Source of the DNA: Gentiana macrophylla | Taxonomy: Eukaryota; Streptophyta; Magnoliopsida; Gentianales; Gentianaceae | Reading direction: 5' to 3' | Assembly (NCBI GenBank): GCA_026214975.1 | Contig: CM047815.1 | Location: forward strand, 77,157,299-77,221,298 | Length of the DNA: 64,000 nucleotides | The notes under the pieces: model-generated | The model's database searches: none | What the model saw: the letters and a program-made list of their open reading frames with translations, nothing else | What the model was told of the DNA's origin: nothing | Shown: one piece after another, positions 42,921 to 54,268 of the stretch | How the letters are laid out: each line of letters opens with the position of its first letter | Position numbering within the stretch: the first letter of the stretch is position 1 | Position numbers and translations under genes: made by a program

Positions 42921-43006
42921 CAAGTGGGAGATGTAGTTTGTTGTATTTTAAATAATAGGGTGTGCTCTAAAACAATTAATCACATGCTTTCGTGCAAGTG
43001 GGAGAT
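42921..43006 (+). other. Doubled polypurine tract of the copia-like element
   Basis: GCAAGTGGGAGAT occurs at about 42920-42932 and again at about 42994-43006, the second copy directly against the 3' LTR. After the upstream copy the sequence is TGTAGTTTGTTG. The two may reflect a local duplication at the LTR border. Confidence 0.7.
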
Positions 43007-44841
43007 TGTTAGGTGTGATGCCCGAAAGACAATTTTGTAATTGTTTTATTTAATAAATGAAATGATATTGTTATTCATATTCATTATTCTCATATTCACC
43101 GATGTGACAATAGTATTTACACTACGTAAAACCCTAAAGTATATATCGTTTATGTAATCACTTAACTCTTCGGTGTATGGTATACACGGGAGGATTGAGT
43201 TAGTGAAGATGTACTTAAAATACAATTAGCCCGTAGTGAAGTTAATCGAGAGTATCGGGTCTCTCCTTTAACGTGCTATTAATGCGCCCGAGAACACAAT
43301 AGTGTGATTGTCTTATCCGGACTTTCGTTAAGAGAAGAGAGGGCATTTATATATGATAGATATATCATATTGGGATGGACCGATTTGATTAGAGTTCATG
43401 ATATAATTCCGTAATCGAGAAGTCTTATCGAATCAATGAATGATCATATTTATGGATATATCTTAATCTCGAGGTGATCACGATCAACCGCTTGAATCAA
43501 TTATGAAGTTTGACTTGACGGTTAAGGATTACACTGAGTCTGTGGTCTGAATTACCCCATCTTGGCATTGTACTGGATTGAGTGAGTAGTATGTGTTATC
43601 ACAGATACGGAATCCATTCCTTCCATTTATGGAAGTAGATAGAGACAGTTCCCTTATTTGTTAATCCTAGAAACTGATCGATCCATGGAGTTCATATTAC
43701 ATCGATTAGCTACCAAAGTGAGTTGTATGAATTAATTGATCACTAGGGGTTAATGGTAAATAAGGATAAGAGGTTCTAGAAAGGGTTAACGGTAACTTCC
43801 CGATTTAGAATGAATAAATACATGGAGGATTAATCCATATGTAATGATTATATCAATGGACGCTTATTATTGTTCTCGTGAGGAGATAAATATAATCTCA
43901 TAATCGGAGGAGTGCGATCACGGGATTATGGTGGCATATTCTCGTGATTGATTTATCGAATATAATTATTCTACATTCGTAAGATAATTATTTATTTGAT
44001 TTATCGGAGCCACGATTATTAGTCCATGGTCCCCGACGCGCCTCCCTAATATAAGCATAACTATTCTCGGACGTCGAATCCTAATAATATTAATTTAGTT
44101 CTTATTGGACTTTATTAAAACGATATGTGAATTAATTGTTTAGTGGACTATTAAATTAGTCGGGCTAAATAATTAAATATGTGGAAAAGACATTTTCTAT
44201 AATCTTGGCCCAATTATTGTGTTATGGCAAAATTAATATTGACTAGGTCAATATTAGAAATTTCGCCTCATGCTCTTTTTTATGGAACAAGAAATTGTTT
44301 TCTTGTGTATTAATAAGACATGTACATAAAATATTTATTGGATAAATATTTATGGAAAGAAATAAAGATAAATATTATTCTAGATTTGTTCTAGAATATT
44401 ATGGGATTATTTTTATTTAATGGATTTATTTTAATTGCAAAATAAAATCCTTGGAGGCTAAGTTTTACTCTCCTATATAAAGAGAGTTCTCCCAAGCCTT
44501 AGACACACAATATTTTCGAGTTCCACCTCTTAGAGAGGAGGAAGAAATTTCGGCCAAGAGGGTTGGGGAAAAATCTTGGAGATTTTTCCGGGTAGCATAT
44601 CGGAAGGGTTCGAGTTGAGAATTTCCTTCCACCGGGAGTTGCTTGGATCACACGTATGGAAGATCGTGGTGCTCTTCACACCTTCGTTCGTTCTTTCTAT
44701 TGCGGTTCTCCAACTTGGATTTTGAGATCCAAGAGGTATGTTTTACAACCCCCTTGTAGATGTAGATCTAATTATTTTATTACGTATATATTATAGATCT
44801 AGATCCTTAAATCGCTTCCGTTGCGGATGATATTACTAACA
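43007..44841 (+). repeat. 3' LTR of the copia-like element
   Basis: An 1835-bp copy of 38143-40118, about 140 bp shorter. The shortage maps mainly to the segment after GGGAGGATTGAGTTA (43188-43245), where the two copies carry different sequence. Small indels are scattered elsewhere. Confidence 0.9.
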
Positions 44842-45016
44842 CAACTCAATGTGGAACTTGATGACATCTTAATGCAAGAAAGAGATATACTGGCACCAGA
44901 GGTCCCAACTGAAGTGGTTAGTTGAGGGTGACAATAACTCCCACTTCTATCACTTAACTGCCATTAAGAGGAAACAAAAAAGGAATATTAGTTGTCTTAA
45001 TGTTGATCATGATAAT

Positions 45017-46330
45017 TTGTTGTCTGATGTGTCTGCTTTGGAGAATATGGTCAGAGACTTTTATGTGAAGATCTATAAAGCTGATCTTGTTGCTGCTGAT
45101 CTCAGACCAGACCTATACTTACCTAGACTTTCTGACTCGGACATTCAACTGCTTAATATGAAGATGTCTGAGAAGGAAGTGGATGATGCCCTTTTTGAGA
45201 TGAGGAACTACAGGGCACCGTGTCCTAATGGTATACCTGCGGATTTCTACAAGAAATGTTGGTCCCACGGTCTGTATGACCCTTGTACCATTTGTTGTTA
45301 AGGCCTTTGAAGAGGGAAGATTCGATACAAGACTCAATGAGACCGTAATATCTCTGATTCCTAAGGTGAACCCACCTGAAAAAGTCTCACAGTTTAGACC
45401 TATTGCAATGACTAATGTCTGTGTGAAACTCATTTCTAAAGTGGTAGCTAATAGACTCCAGCTGGTAATTGGCAAACTAGTGAGCCACTCTCAGTCAGCT
45501 TTTATACCGGGAAGGGGCAGCTCTGGTAACATCATACTTGTTCAAGAAGTCTTACATCATTTCAAACAAAAGAGTGGCAAGAAGGGTGATATGATTCTGA
45601 AGATAGATCTTGAGAAGGCCTATGACAGGGTTGACTGGAATTTTCTTGAGAGGATCTTATTAGAGGTGCGTTTCAACCAGAAGATTATGGAACTTGTCAT
45701 GTTCTCCCTCCACACTTCACAACTGAGGGTCCTATGGAATGGAAATGTTCTAAGTCCCATAAAACCAGAAAGGGGACTTAGGTAAGGGGATCCCCTGGCC
45801 CCCTACTTGTTTGTTTTATGTATGGAATGCCTCAGCCAACAAATTGACAGAACCGTGTCTGAAGGGACCTGGAAACCAGTCAAAGTCAGCAGGCACTCTC
45901 CTTCCTTATCTCATGTGTTTTTGCAGATGATCTTGTACTCTTTGGAGCTGCCTCTGTGGAATAGGCCAATGTAATGAGACAAGTGTTGGATGATTTCTGC
46001 ATTTATTCTGGACAAAGGCTCAGTATAAGTAAATATAGGTTTCATGCTTCTAAAAATACCCCTCCCCATGTGAAAGTTATGATGCACCAGGAGCTTGACA
46101 TGGTCTATACGAACAACCTGGGTTCCTATCTTGGAATGCCTCTCCTACACTCTAGGGTCACCAAAAATAGCTTTCAATTTATCATAGACAAGATGAGGAG
46201 AAAGTTGGCAAACTGGAAGATTCGGTGTCTATCAAGGGCAGGCAGGATGATCCTTGTCAAGAGCTCCCTTGCTACTCACCCTTTCTATGCTATGCGATCA
46301 TCGAAGCGCTTGATCCCCGCTTGATGAAAT
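45017..46330 (+). pseudogene. LINE reverse transcriptase, frame-disrupted
   Basis: Recognisable RT blocks are FRPIAMTNVCVKLISKVVANRL, QSAFIPGRG, MILKIDLEKAYDRVDW, GDPLAPYLF (after an in-frame TAG at 45783) and a FADDLVLFG region (about 45920-45945) that needs a one-base shift. The C-terminal part (YLGMPLLHSRV, LANWKIRCLSRAGRMILVKS) is typical of plant L1-type RT. Several stops and shifts make it inactive. Confidence 0.9.
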
Positions 46331-46531
46331 GGAAAAAAAATGCAGACAGTTCTTTTGGGGAGAGGAAGCCGGTGAGCGTAAATTGCATACTCTCTCTTGG
46401 GATTTTCTATGTCAACCCAAGGATTGTGGTGGTTTGGGATTCAAAAACCTAAAAAACATGAATATTTTGCTCTCTTAGGTAAACTGGTGTGACATACCCT
46501 TGTTGATGACCAGTCCCTATGGGTAAAGACT

Positions 46532-46846
46532 TTGATCCTTAAATATTGGAGGTCGTTTGAGACCCCTAAAGCAACTAGCTCCCCTGTGTGGAAAAGTATT
46601 TGTTTGGCAGCTGCTGCTCTTAAAGACGGTTTTGCAGTGGTAGGTGATAATATTATTTGGAAATTTGGGAACTCTGGTAAATACTCTGTTGCTGAAGGTT
46701 ATACTTTCCTGTCCTCCCCAATCCCTGATGTCGCTGATGATTTATGGGAAAAAATCTGGTATCTCAAAGGCCCAGCTCGTTTGAATTTCACTATTTGGCA
46801 AGCAGCACTTAATGCTTTGCCCACCATGTCTCTTCTCTATAGATGA
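46532..46846 (+). pseudogene. LINE zf-RVT C-terminal domain
   Basis: The open stretch contains GKYSVAEGYTFL and WEKIWYLKGPARLNFTIWQAALNALPTMSLLYR, the zf-RVT domain found at the C-terminus of plant L1 ORF2. The cysteine/histidine pairs that follow are partly visible in a shifted frame. Confidence 0.85.
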
Positions 46847-47296
46847 CATGTTTCACCCTCGGTAAGGTGTAAGCTCTATCATGCCGATGATGAGACTTGC
46901 CTCCATGCACTTCGGGATTGCAGGATCTCAAAGCAACTCTGGAAGAACATCGTGCCTAGACAATAATGGAGTGAATTCTTTACCCAAACAACTCCCCTTG
47001 TTTGGATCCGTAAATATCTTACTGAAAAATGAGGACATGGAAAATGAGCCTATCAATTTAGAGACATGATCTGTAGCATTAGGCTTTGGAGAAACAACAT
47101 ACACCATGGAACGCAGGAAGCACACCCCCCGCTTCAAGTGATGCTCTCAAAATCGGAGACTCGTGTCCGGAACCTTGGACTAGTTTGGCAATTTGATCCT
47201 CTATAATAATTGTTTTTCTTTTGTTTTCTTATTGAAATTGCTGTATTTTGTGGATTATACCACTTTGAGCTTTTAATAAATAGACCGTTTTCCAAA

Positions 47297-47410
47297 AAAA
47301 AAAAAAAAAAGGAAAAAAAAAAAAAAAAACAGATTCTTTTTATTTGAAACATGTGAAAGGCTAAAAACTAACTATCTTACCTTAAAAAAAAAAAAAAAAA
47401 AAAAAAAACA
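47297..47410 (+). repeat. A-rich tail of the LINE and a second A-run
   Basis: Two A-runs (47297-47331 with a GG interruption, and 47383-47409) lie at the 3' end. The first should be the LINE poly(A) tail. The second may be another retrotransposed tail or slippage. Confidence 0.65.
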
Positions 47411-48921
47411 AAAACCAACTACCTTCCAAATCCCCCTCTCTCTGTAACCTATGAAAAATGAATGTGTTATTTTTTTCTTCATCTCTAAGACTCAAATAAC
47501 ATGTATTCTTAAGCATTGATTGATATATCATATATACAACCATTCCCACAAATTGTTTTAAAAAGATGCAAAAACAAAACAACAAACATAAGGAAAACTA
47601 AAATAAGGGGGCTAGAATTTGGATCACCAAACACGCTACCATTCTGTTGCACAAAAGCTACTAATCATGGCTGACATATTCATTATCTTCCCAATAACTA
47701 TAAGGTTAATCTAGTTATTATTCTTGTTATCACTAATTAATTTAATAAATGTACCATAACTCAGTTAATTAACTAATGGAAGGAGCATTTTATATTTGGA
47801 GTGAAAAAAAAAAGTTTATACTTATATTTTGCAAACAGTTGTCAGGTCACAATCCAATAATGAATAATTTAAGTAGGAAAGTTGAAGAATTTGAGTAATG
47901 AGAAGGACATTTATAAATAAATAAAATAGTCAAAAAGGTAGTCATTAACTTTCATTATGCAAATAATCTTCTGGTAATGATGATGACAAAGAATCAACTC
48001 CTTTTTCAAGTTGTGGGAGATTTTCATCGCTATCAGAACATTCGCAATAGATACAATAAATTCTTTGAAAACTGTATTTCAAATTTTAAGAGTATTTGAA
48101 TAGATACACTTGACAAATTCTTTATTTTACAGTTTTAAATATACATTTTTCTAGTTTATAGAATTTTTATTCAAAACGAGATTAATCATATTTTCTATTT
48201 TACATAATGCAGTAAAAATTTACAGAATCTACCAACAAAAGTTGATCGGAATGGATGATATTTCAGCTTCTTAAACAAGAGGTCTCGGGCTCGGGTTATT
48301 GTGGGTGATATTTTACATTTTATAAGGTATCTCAATATAATGGGGTTATTCGATGTAGGAGAAACTTGATAGAGAATGCATATACGCAGAACATCTGGAC
48401 CAGCGCGGTTTAAGTATGTCACGATGCAATTCCCTATTGATGATGAAGCTATGTGGTCAGGATACGCGCGATGCAGCATTTCTATTGAGCTCTCTGCGAT
48501 CGTAATAACCCATACAATAGGTATCATTGATTATATCAAAGCTAAAAAAAAAAAAGTTTCCCACCAAGGAAGGAAGGAATGAATTAATCCATCCATAGCA
48601 ACAGAGACGGCAATCTCTTGAACCTCACGCCTTACTGTTACACATACCAATTCAACCTTAACTTTCAAGCAATTTTTGTATCCGAAATTCCCCACTATTA
48701 TTTCTTGATCTTGACTTCTTAACTATAGTACTAGTATTATGTCTCTGAGGTAGAGAATTTAGGCATAAATATCTGACATTAGTTTGCTTACTTTTTTTGA
48801 ATTTGAATTCCATCCACCATTTTTCTTCTTCTTATTATAGTTCGGCAGGCTGGGCTTTCATCTTTGATCCCCAATCTATTGAAAAGGGACGGACTTCATC
48901 ATCATCATCATCATCATCATC
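47411..48921. promoter_or_regulatory. MAP65 upstream region
   Basis: AT-rich sequence without a recognisable gene. Its right end is the MAP65 5' UTR, with an ATC microsatellite (48893-48921) ending directly at the start codon. A poly(A) of 11 lies at 48545-48556. No TATA box could be assigned with confidence. Confidence 0.4.
48893..48921 (+). repeat. (ATC)n microsatellite abutting the MAP65 start codon
   Basis: About nine CAT/ATC triplets occupy the last 29 bases of the 5' UTR. The register is CAT-CAT, with no extra in-frame ATG before MGSLQIP. Length changes would alter leader length only. Confidence 0.85.
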
Positions 48922-51900
48922 ATGGGGTCTCTCCAAATACCCAAGGCAACAAAAAGCCCTGTATTGCTTGAGACTTCTTCTGGATATTTGCTTCAAGAAT
49001 TGCAGGCAAGTTTTCTTTTTTCATTAGTCTATAGAAGTTTTGTTTATATATCATAAATCAGATTAATGTAAAGTGTCTTTTTTTTTTTTTTTTTTTTTTT
49101 TTTTGTAGATGATATGGGATGAAGTTGGAGAAGATCAAATTGAGAGGGAAAAAGTACTAGTTGACATAGAACAAGAATGTCTGGAGGTTTACAGAAGGAA
49201 AGTTGACAATGCAAACATGTCCAGGGCTCGTTTACATCAAGAATTAGCAGAAACTCAAGCCGGTTTTACCCATCTCCTTTTATCTCTTGGTGTCCCTTTG
49301 CAACGGGTAATAGTACTTCTTACTCATTTTACTTGCAGGTTGTTGAACTATGTTATCTTTTAAATGTAAATTGTCTTTTCAATTATGTTCTTCAAATATC
49401 GCGTTTTCTTTAGGCTCTTTGTGTTGGTTTAAAAGTGAACATTTTGTGTTGCTAGGCTTATGTTCATACCTTTAGTTAGATGATCCTTGATCTGTGGTGG
49501 TTATACTCCGTAATCAATTAGCCCCACGATGATTAATGGTCCGTGGGAAGAATCATTTTCGTTTTGGGGGCCTTTTAAGGGCATCCCATTAAATCTACCT
49601 TTGCCTTTTTTGGGCACCCCCGTAACTGCCTATTTTTAAACCTTGTTGTGGTATCCCGGATAGATTTATTGGGTGCCTTTAAAGGCCCCCTTCTCGTTTA
49701 GCTATCTTGAATTACCGTCTCGTATTAAAGATATGAAGATATTTGAACAACACATGAAAGTATAGGGACTCACTTATCTTTGCAGCCAGATAAAATGTCA
49801 GGAACTTTGAAGGAACAACTTCATTCAATTAGTCCTGCACTCAAAGAGATGCAGATGAGAAAAGAAGAGAGAATGAAGCAATTTCGAGCTGTACAAACGC
49901 AGATTCAAAAGGTTTCAGACGAAATAGCTGGTCGATCAGAGTATAGTGATGCATCACCAAGTGTTGTAGTTAATGAAAGCGATCTCTCTTTGAAGAAGCT
50001 AGAAGAATATCAGATCGAGCTTCAAACACTCCTTAAAGAGAAGGTATGTATAGTGGCTGATGAAATGCCTCTGAGAAGTTAACTGTATCATGTTTATGAT
50101 GAAGTATCAACATTATTCTTGAATATATAAAAGACTAATATATTCTTCATTGTTACTATTTGTTGAAAAAAAAGAGTGACAGACTCTTAAAGGTAGAGAA
50201 ATACATTAGTACAATACAGAATCTCTCAACTACCTTGGGGATGGATTCCTCCATGATTATCACAAAGGTCCATCCAAGCTTGAATGCATTGTCCGGTCTC
50301 TCAAAGAATATCGGTGATGTGATTCTGGCAAAACTTGATAGCACGGTGCAGTCACTTGAGGCACAAAAGCAAACCAGGCTTGAAAAGGTAAACAGTAGAA
50401 TGCATCAATTCTTTTCTTCACTGAATTATGATGTATAGTAGTTGGCATCCTTTTGGCTGAGATGCCCTGATGATTCTGTACTTTCATTGACTGACTTGTT
50501 TCATATTCTTGATGAAACATGTGTCAAAAAAACAAAAATACAGTAATCGAAATTCTATTATCTCTACAGTGCATGCTAATATGCCCTTTTGAATCTGGAA
50601 AACTAATCTAAAGTAGCTAAATCCTAAATCAATAGTCTCGTCTTCACTGATGTGGTATGATTTGTGCAGCTTCACCAACTTATTCAAGCATTAATGAACT
50701 TATGGAATCTTATGGACACGCCCCATGAAGATAGAGAACGTTTTTCTCATGTAATCAGATTAGTATCAGTTCCATCGACTGAAATTTCCAGTCCTGGTAC
50801 CCTTACTGTTGATATAATACAGCAGGTTTGTATTATTGTATAAGATGAAAAATTCCTGAATAAGTCAATGAAAATCGTCATATTTGACAATGTTTGAAAA
50901 TAAATTTGATTTTTAAGGTCGAGATTGAAGTCAATAGGCTGGATCAACTTAAGGCTAGCAAGATGAAGGAGCTATTTCTGAAAAAACAGCTTGAGCTTGA
51001 GGAGATATGCCATCAATCCCATATGGAAATCCTTTCAAGATCAGAGATGGAAAGCATTATGAATCAAATGAATACAGGTTCACATTTTTAATATTCTTAA
51101 TTTTTTTCTTTTAAGTGAAAGTAAGATCATTTGAATAAGAACTGATTATAGCTATACCGAAAAAAAGGGGAGATCGATCATGCTGCTCTCCTAGCTAGCA
51201 TGGATAAACACATATATCAAGCAGAGGAAGAATCATTAAGTAGGAAACCTATTATGGAGAAGGTAGAGAAATGGATACTAGCACGCGATGAGGAAAGGTG
51301 GTTAGAAGAATACAACAGGGTCCGTTTTTTTTTTTTCCACTTCCAGCCGAGATTCAGTTTCCCTTTCCTTTTAAGGAAACGATACTTCCACAACATTATG
51401 TCCCGCTACACACTGACCATTGCTCATGGCAGGGCCCATCCCCCCTCATTTATCAATGGTCAATAAGTGTGCGGTGACACAATGTTACCCTTTCATATCT
51501 TTTGTGTAGTCACAGTGTCTCTAACATGTAACAACTGTTTTTAGGATGATAATCGTTACTCAGTAAGAAGAGGAGCTCACAAAAATCTGAAAAGAGCAGA
51601 ACATGCCAGAGTAATGGTTAACAAAATACCAGGTAGTTATGTACCTTTTGCTCATCATTATTACAAGGAAGGGTGAACAATTTGGTTACATTACATGAAT
51701 AAAGCACCAAGTAATAAAAATTCGTACGTCTGATTTCAAGTGTGACAAGTACCCTTTTTTTCTTTTTTTCTTTCTTGTATCTTATGCAGCTCTGGTGGAT
51801 TCGTTAATTGCAAAGACAAAGGAATGGGAAGATGAAAGAAGGAAAACTTTCTTCTATGATGGGGTAAGTTAATGTTTGAAACTTGAAAGTATCAACTTCT

Positions 51901-52483
51901 ATAACCCAAAGAACTAAACAAAAAGCTTACTATTTTCTCATAAAGCAGTTAAACATTACATTTAGCAGACAAACAGAAGATAAGATCTGATTGCTGAAAA
52001 GTCAATCCTTGTTCAAGTATGAATATCATCTTATCGCAATGTTTTTCACGTATCTAGGTTCCCCTCTTGGCGATGTTGGAAGAGTACAACATGTTGATGA
52101 AGGAAAAAGATGTGGAAAAACATAGACAACGGGTAAGTAGTATTATGTACATATCAGATGTGGCATTCTCAAAACGGAAATGGTACTACCACTACACACT
52201 AGTAAATCATTAATCACGGTAGGACCCATTGATCGATATATGTCCCGACCATTGATCAATGGTCTAGATTCCCTACGGAAAAGCAGAGCCAAAAACCATC
52301 TTGCATCTAAAAAAAAGATGGTGTCTTTTTCCCCTCTCCCCACAGGAAAAGAAGAAGATACAAGATGTAAGTGAGTCTGGAAGTTTGTTAGGATCAAGGC
52401 CAAGTTCTAGCAACCGGCGTCTTTCAGACAGGAGCTTAAATGGAAGCTTTGGAAGTTCAAGCCCACTAAATAGAAGATTCTCA

Positions 52484-52515
<32 letters not shown>

Positions 52516-52711
52516 AGGTATGCAACAACAGTTTGAACATGAATCAATGAGCATTAATTCTACACCCTGTATCAAGGAAGGAAGAAAAGCACGTGGACAA
52601 CGAACTTTTACTCGAAATGGATTTGGTTCTCACCCTCGAGAAGATGCAACAACTGCAGTCTCTGGCTTTTCAGGCCCTGTATCACCTTACTTTGATCGCG
52701 TAAATTATTGA
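48922..52711 (+). CDS. 65-kDa microtubule-associated protein (MAP65/PRC1/ASE1 family)
   Basis: Eleven exons join in phase into 607 residues: 48922-49005, 49109-49306, 49786-50043, 50175-50387, 50670-50825, 50918-51077, 51168-51319, 51545-51632, 51790-51863, 52058-52132 and 52346-52711. The N-terminal half is coiled-coil dimerisation rod ([17 protein letters not shown] onward). The microtubule-binding region contains the family signature [38 protein letters not shown] near 415-455. The C-terminus is a serine/arginine-rich tail with a Met-Gly repeat. MAP65 proteins cross-link antiparallel microtubules in the cortical array, spindle midzone and phragmoplast. The start was chosen for the conserved MGSLQ and LQELQ leader. 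Intron 1 begins GC rather than GT. I cannot say which MAP65 paralogue this is. Confidence 0.95.
49006..49108 (+). other. GC-AG intron 1 of MAP65
   Basis: Exon 1 ends TTGCAG and the intron starts gcaagt, ending in a long T-run and ttgtag. Using the GT two bases on would shift the frame, and only the GC donor gives [18 protein letters not shown] is the strong consensus of known GC-AG introns. Confidence 0.8.
52484..52520 (+). repeat. Coding GGTATG hexanucleotide repeat in MAP65
   Basis: About six GGTATG units encode alternating Met-Gly in the C-terminal tail, ending in GGTATA and GGTATG. A six-base unit keeps the frame if its copy number changes. Confidence 0.85.
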
Positions 52712-53124
52712 TGATAACTTGACGTACAAGGAAAGGACATAATATTGCCTGTTTTTTGAGAAGGTCTGTTTTCTATAGCTCAGGAAATTGTATCTTGTTT
52801 CTTCCAGTTTAGAGTATACTATAGTATAAATGAAAATAAACAGGATCAGTTGTTTATATAACCACATGGTGAATTATATAAAAGTGTTGTATCATTTGTT
52901 TGTACAATTTTATTGTATAATTATGTTGTTATGACGAGATACTGTTGTATTGTCCCGTTATTTAAAACATTGAATTAAGTGATTTCATGGTGAAGAACAT
53001 ATTGCAGATAGCTTAGAGACGATGCTCTCAGCTACATTCATATATAATAGATTGAGGAGATCTAGTAAAGATCTTTGTGCTAGTTGGTACATACAAGATA
53101 GATTTGTAGATATACAAATTTTAT
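52712..53124 (+). other. MAP65 3' flanking region
   Basis: Likely 3' UTR of MAP65, with AATAAA-like signals near 52835 (GAAAATAAACAGG). It runs into AT-rich sequence that leads into the gypsy LTR. No gene was recognised. Confidence 0.45.
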
Positions 53125-53500
53125 GTGACATGATATATATATGTCACGTACTACACTTGTCCCGAAACTAAATTTATTTTATATTATTTCCTATACAAAA
53201 TGATAGGAAATGATATAAATAAATAAAATTTCTTAGAAATTTAGAGATGTAAATGGCTACGTAGATATATAAAATATATACGTGACACATTATATTTGTC
53301 ACATACAACACATAACATTAAGTCTAAATGATTTATATTATTCCCTACATTAAATATTAGGAAATAATATAGAATTTAATAAATCTCTTAAAATCAATTA
53401 ATTAGGAGATTTTATTGATTTATAATAAATGCAAAATGTTCTGGAAATCAATCAAGGGTGTGAACGCATTTAATGTGAATTAATACAAAGCCATCACCTA

Positions 53501-53518
53501 GCACTATAAATAGGAGGG
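53501..53518 (+). promoter_or_regulatory. TATA box of the Tat gypsy LTR
   Basis: CACTATAAATAGGAGGG is a strong plant TATA context. It lies about 700 bp before the primer site and would drive the genomic transcript of the element. Confidence 0.65.
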
Positions 53519-53806
53519 CTTTGGTCATTTGCAAAACATACTGAAGAGTTGGTGGAAATCCCAGAGCAAGAAGCTTCAAGCATTCATCAACAACACCGAA
53601 GCCTCAAAGATCTTCCAAGAAATCCTTCAAGCATCTTCAACAAAGCCAAGAAACACTCGAAGATCTTCCAAGAAATCCTTAAAGTTCTTCAAGAAGGCAA
53701 GGAGACTGAAGAGAGTCCCCAACGCTCTAAGATCAACACGAAGTCGAAGCTTCTTCAACAAGGAGATCGAAGGTAACACGGAGTTCCTTCAAATCTTCAT
53801 CAACTT

Positions 53807-54066
53807 TGAAGTTTTTCGCGATATCCGGAGTCTTCAAGTCCAAATTTCTTCTGCCATATCCGGGAGATCATAAACTCAAAGCCCTTCCGCTACATCCGGA
53901 AGGCCACAAATCCCCAAGCCCTTCCGCCATATCCGGAAGATCACAAATTCAAAACCCGTCCGCCATATCCGGAAGATCACAAATTCAAATTTCTTCCGCA
54001 ATATCCGGGAGATCAAGAACCAATACTAAATTCAAAGTGCTTCCGCGATATCCGGAAGACAATTAA
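53807..54066 (+). repeat. Palindromic minisatellite in the Tat LTR
   Basis: About seven units of 30-46 bp each carry a variant of CTTCCGCCATATCCGGAAG, followed by ATCACAAATTCAAA. In several units CTTCCG and CGGAAG can pair (for example 53921-53926 with 53934-53939, and 53884-53889 with 53897-53902), so each unit could form a short hairpin. Variants at the loop (CCATAT, CTACAT, CAATAT, CGATAT) mostly keep the stem. Confidence 0.85.
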
Positions 54067-54206
54067 TTGCCAAAAGGGAGAATCAAAGGATTCAAGAGAT
54101 TGTAACCGCTTTTTATTTCATAAATTATTAAAATTTCATTTGTTACGATTTTGTGTTTTCTTTGTTTATTTTCAGGGATTAACACGAAATTTGCGTTACA
54201 AATTTC

Positions 54207-54225
54207 TGGCACGCCCGGTGGGACC
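54207..54225 (+). other. Primer binding site of the Tat gypsy element
   Basis: TGGCACGCCCGGTGGGACC follows the LTR by six bases. This sequence is characteristic of the primer site in Tat-type plant elements. I cannot say from memory with certainty which tRNA it matches. Confidence 0.7.
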
Positions 54226-54268
54226 AATCTCTCCTTTCATCTATCCTTTTTAAAGAAATCAAGAACAA

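Larger units (their letters stand above)
38143..44841 (+). mobile_element. Copia-like LTR retrotransposon with decayed coding region, inserted in a LINE
   Basis: The 6.7-kb element has LTRs of 1976 bp (38143-40118) and 1835 bp (43007-44841) with TGTTAGG...CTAACA ends, and a target duplication CAACT (38138-38142 and 44842-44846). A primer site TGGTAGCAGAGC follows the left LTR, and a CAAGTGGGAGAT polypurine tract precedes the right LTR; both are copia-like. The 2.9-kb interior has no open frame above about 70 codons. Near its end, decayed copia RNase H phrases can still be read, so it is a broken copia element and probably moved only with help from others. Confidence 0.9.
37545..47330 (+). mobile_element. 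5'-truncated LINE retrotransposon, split by a copia-like insertion
   Basis: The left part (37545-38142) encodes the C-terminal half of an AP endonuclease (FQGPRFTW, HSDHNPILLD). The right part (44847-47330) encodes reverse transcriptase and a zf-RVT domain and ends in A-rich tracts. If the 6.7-kb insert and one copy of its CAACT target duplication are set aside, the reading frame continues without a shift, so the two parts were one element. ORF1 and the first part of the endonuclease are missing, as in 5'-truncated insertions. Stops and frameshifts in both parts make it inactive. Confidence 0.88.
53125..54200 (+). repeat. Probable 5' LTR of a Tat-type gypsy element
   Basis: The right border is GCGTTACA at 54193-54200, just before the primer site at 54207. 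The left border cannot be fixed because the matching 3' LTR is outside the window. Near the proposed start are two versions of a palindrome GTGACA...TGTCAC (53125-53147 and 53282-53302) inside a duplicated AT-rich segment. CACTATAAATAGGAGGG at about 53501 is a clear TATA box. Confidence 0.65.

Noticed and set aside
38143..44841. The long direct repeat as a segmental duplication or CRISPR-like array
   Set aside because: TG...CA ends, primer site, polypurine tract and target duplication identify the repeats as LTRs.
48195..48527. A 110-codon minus-strand open frame upstream of MAP65
   Set aside because: No recognisable family, no exon context, and composition like the surrounding non-coding DNA.
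52301..52711. Upstream ATG extension of the last MAP65 exon
   Set aside because: The part before 52346 is intron; the acceptor ccacag and phase place the exon start at 52346.
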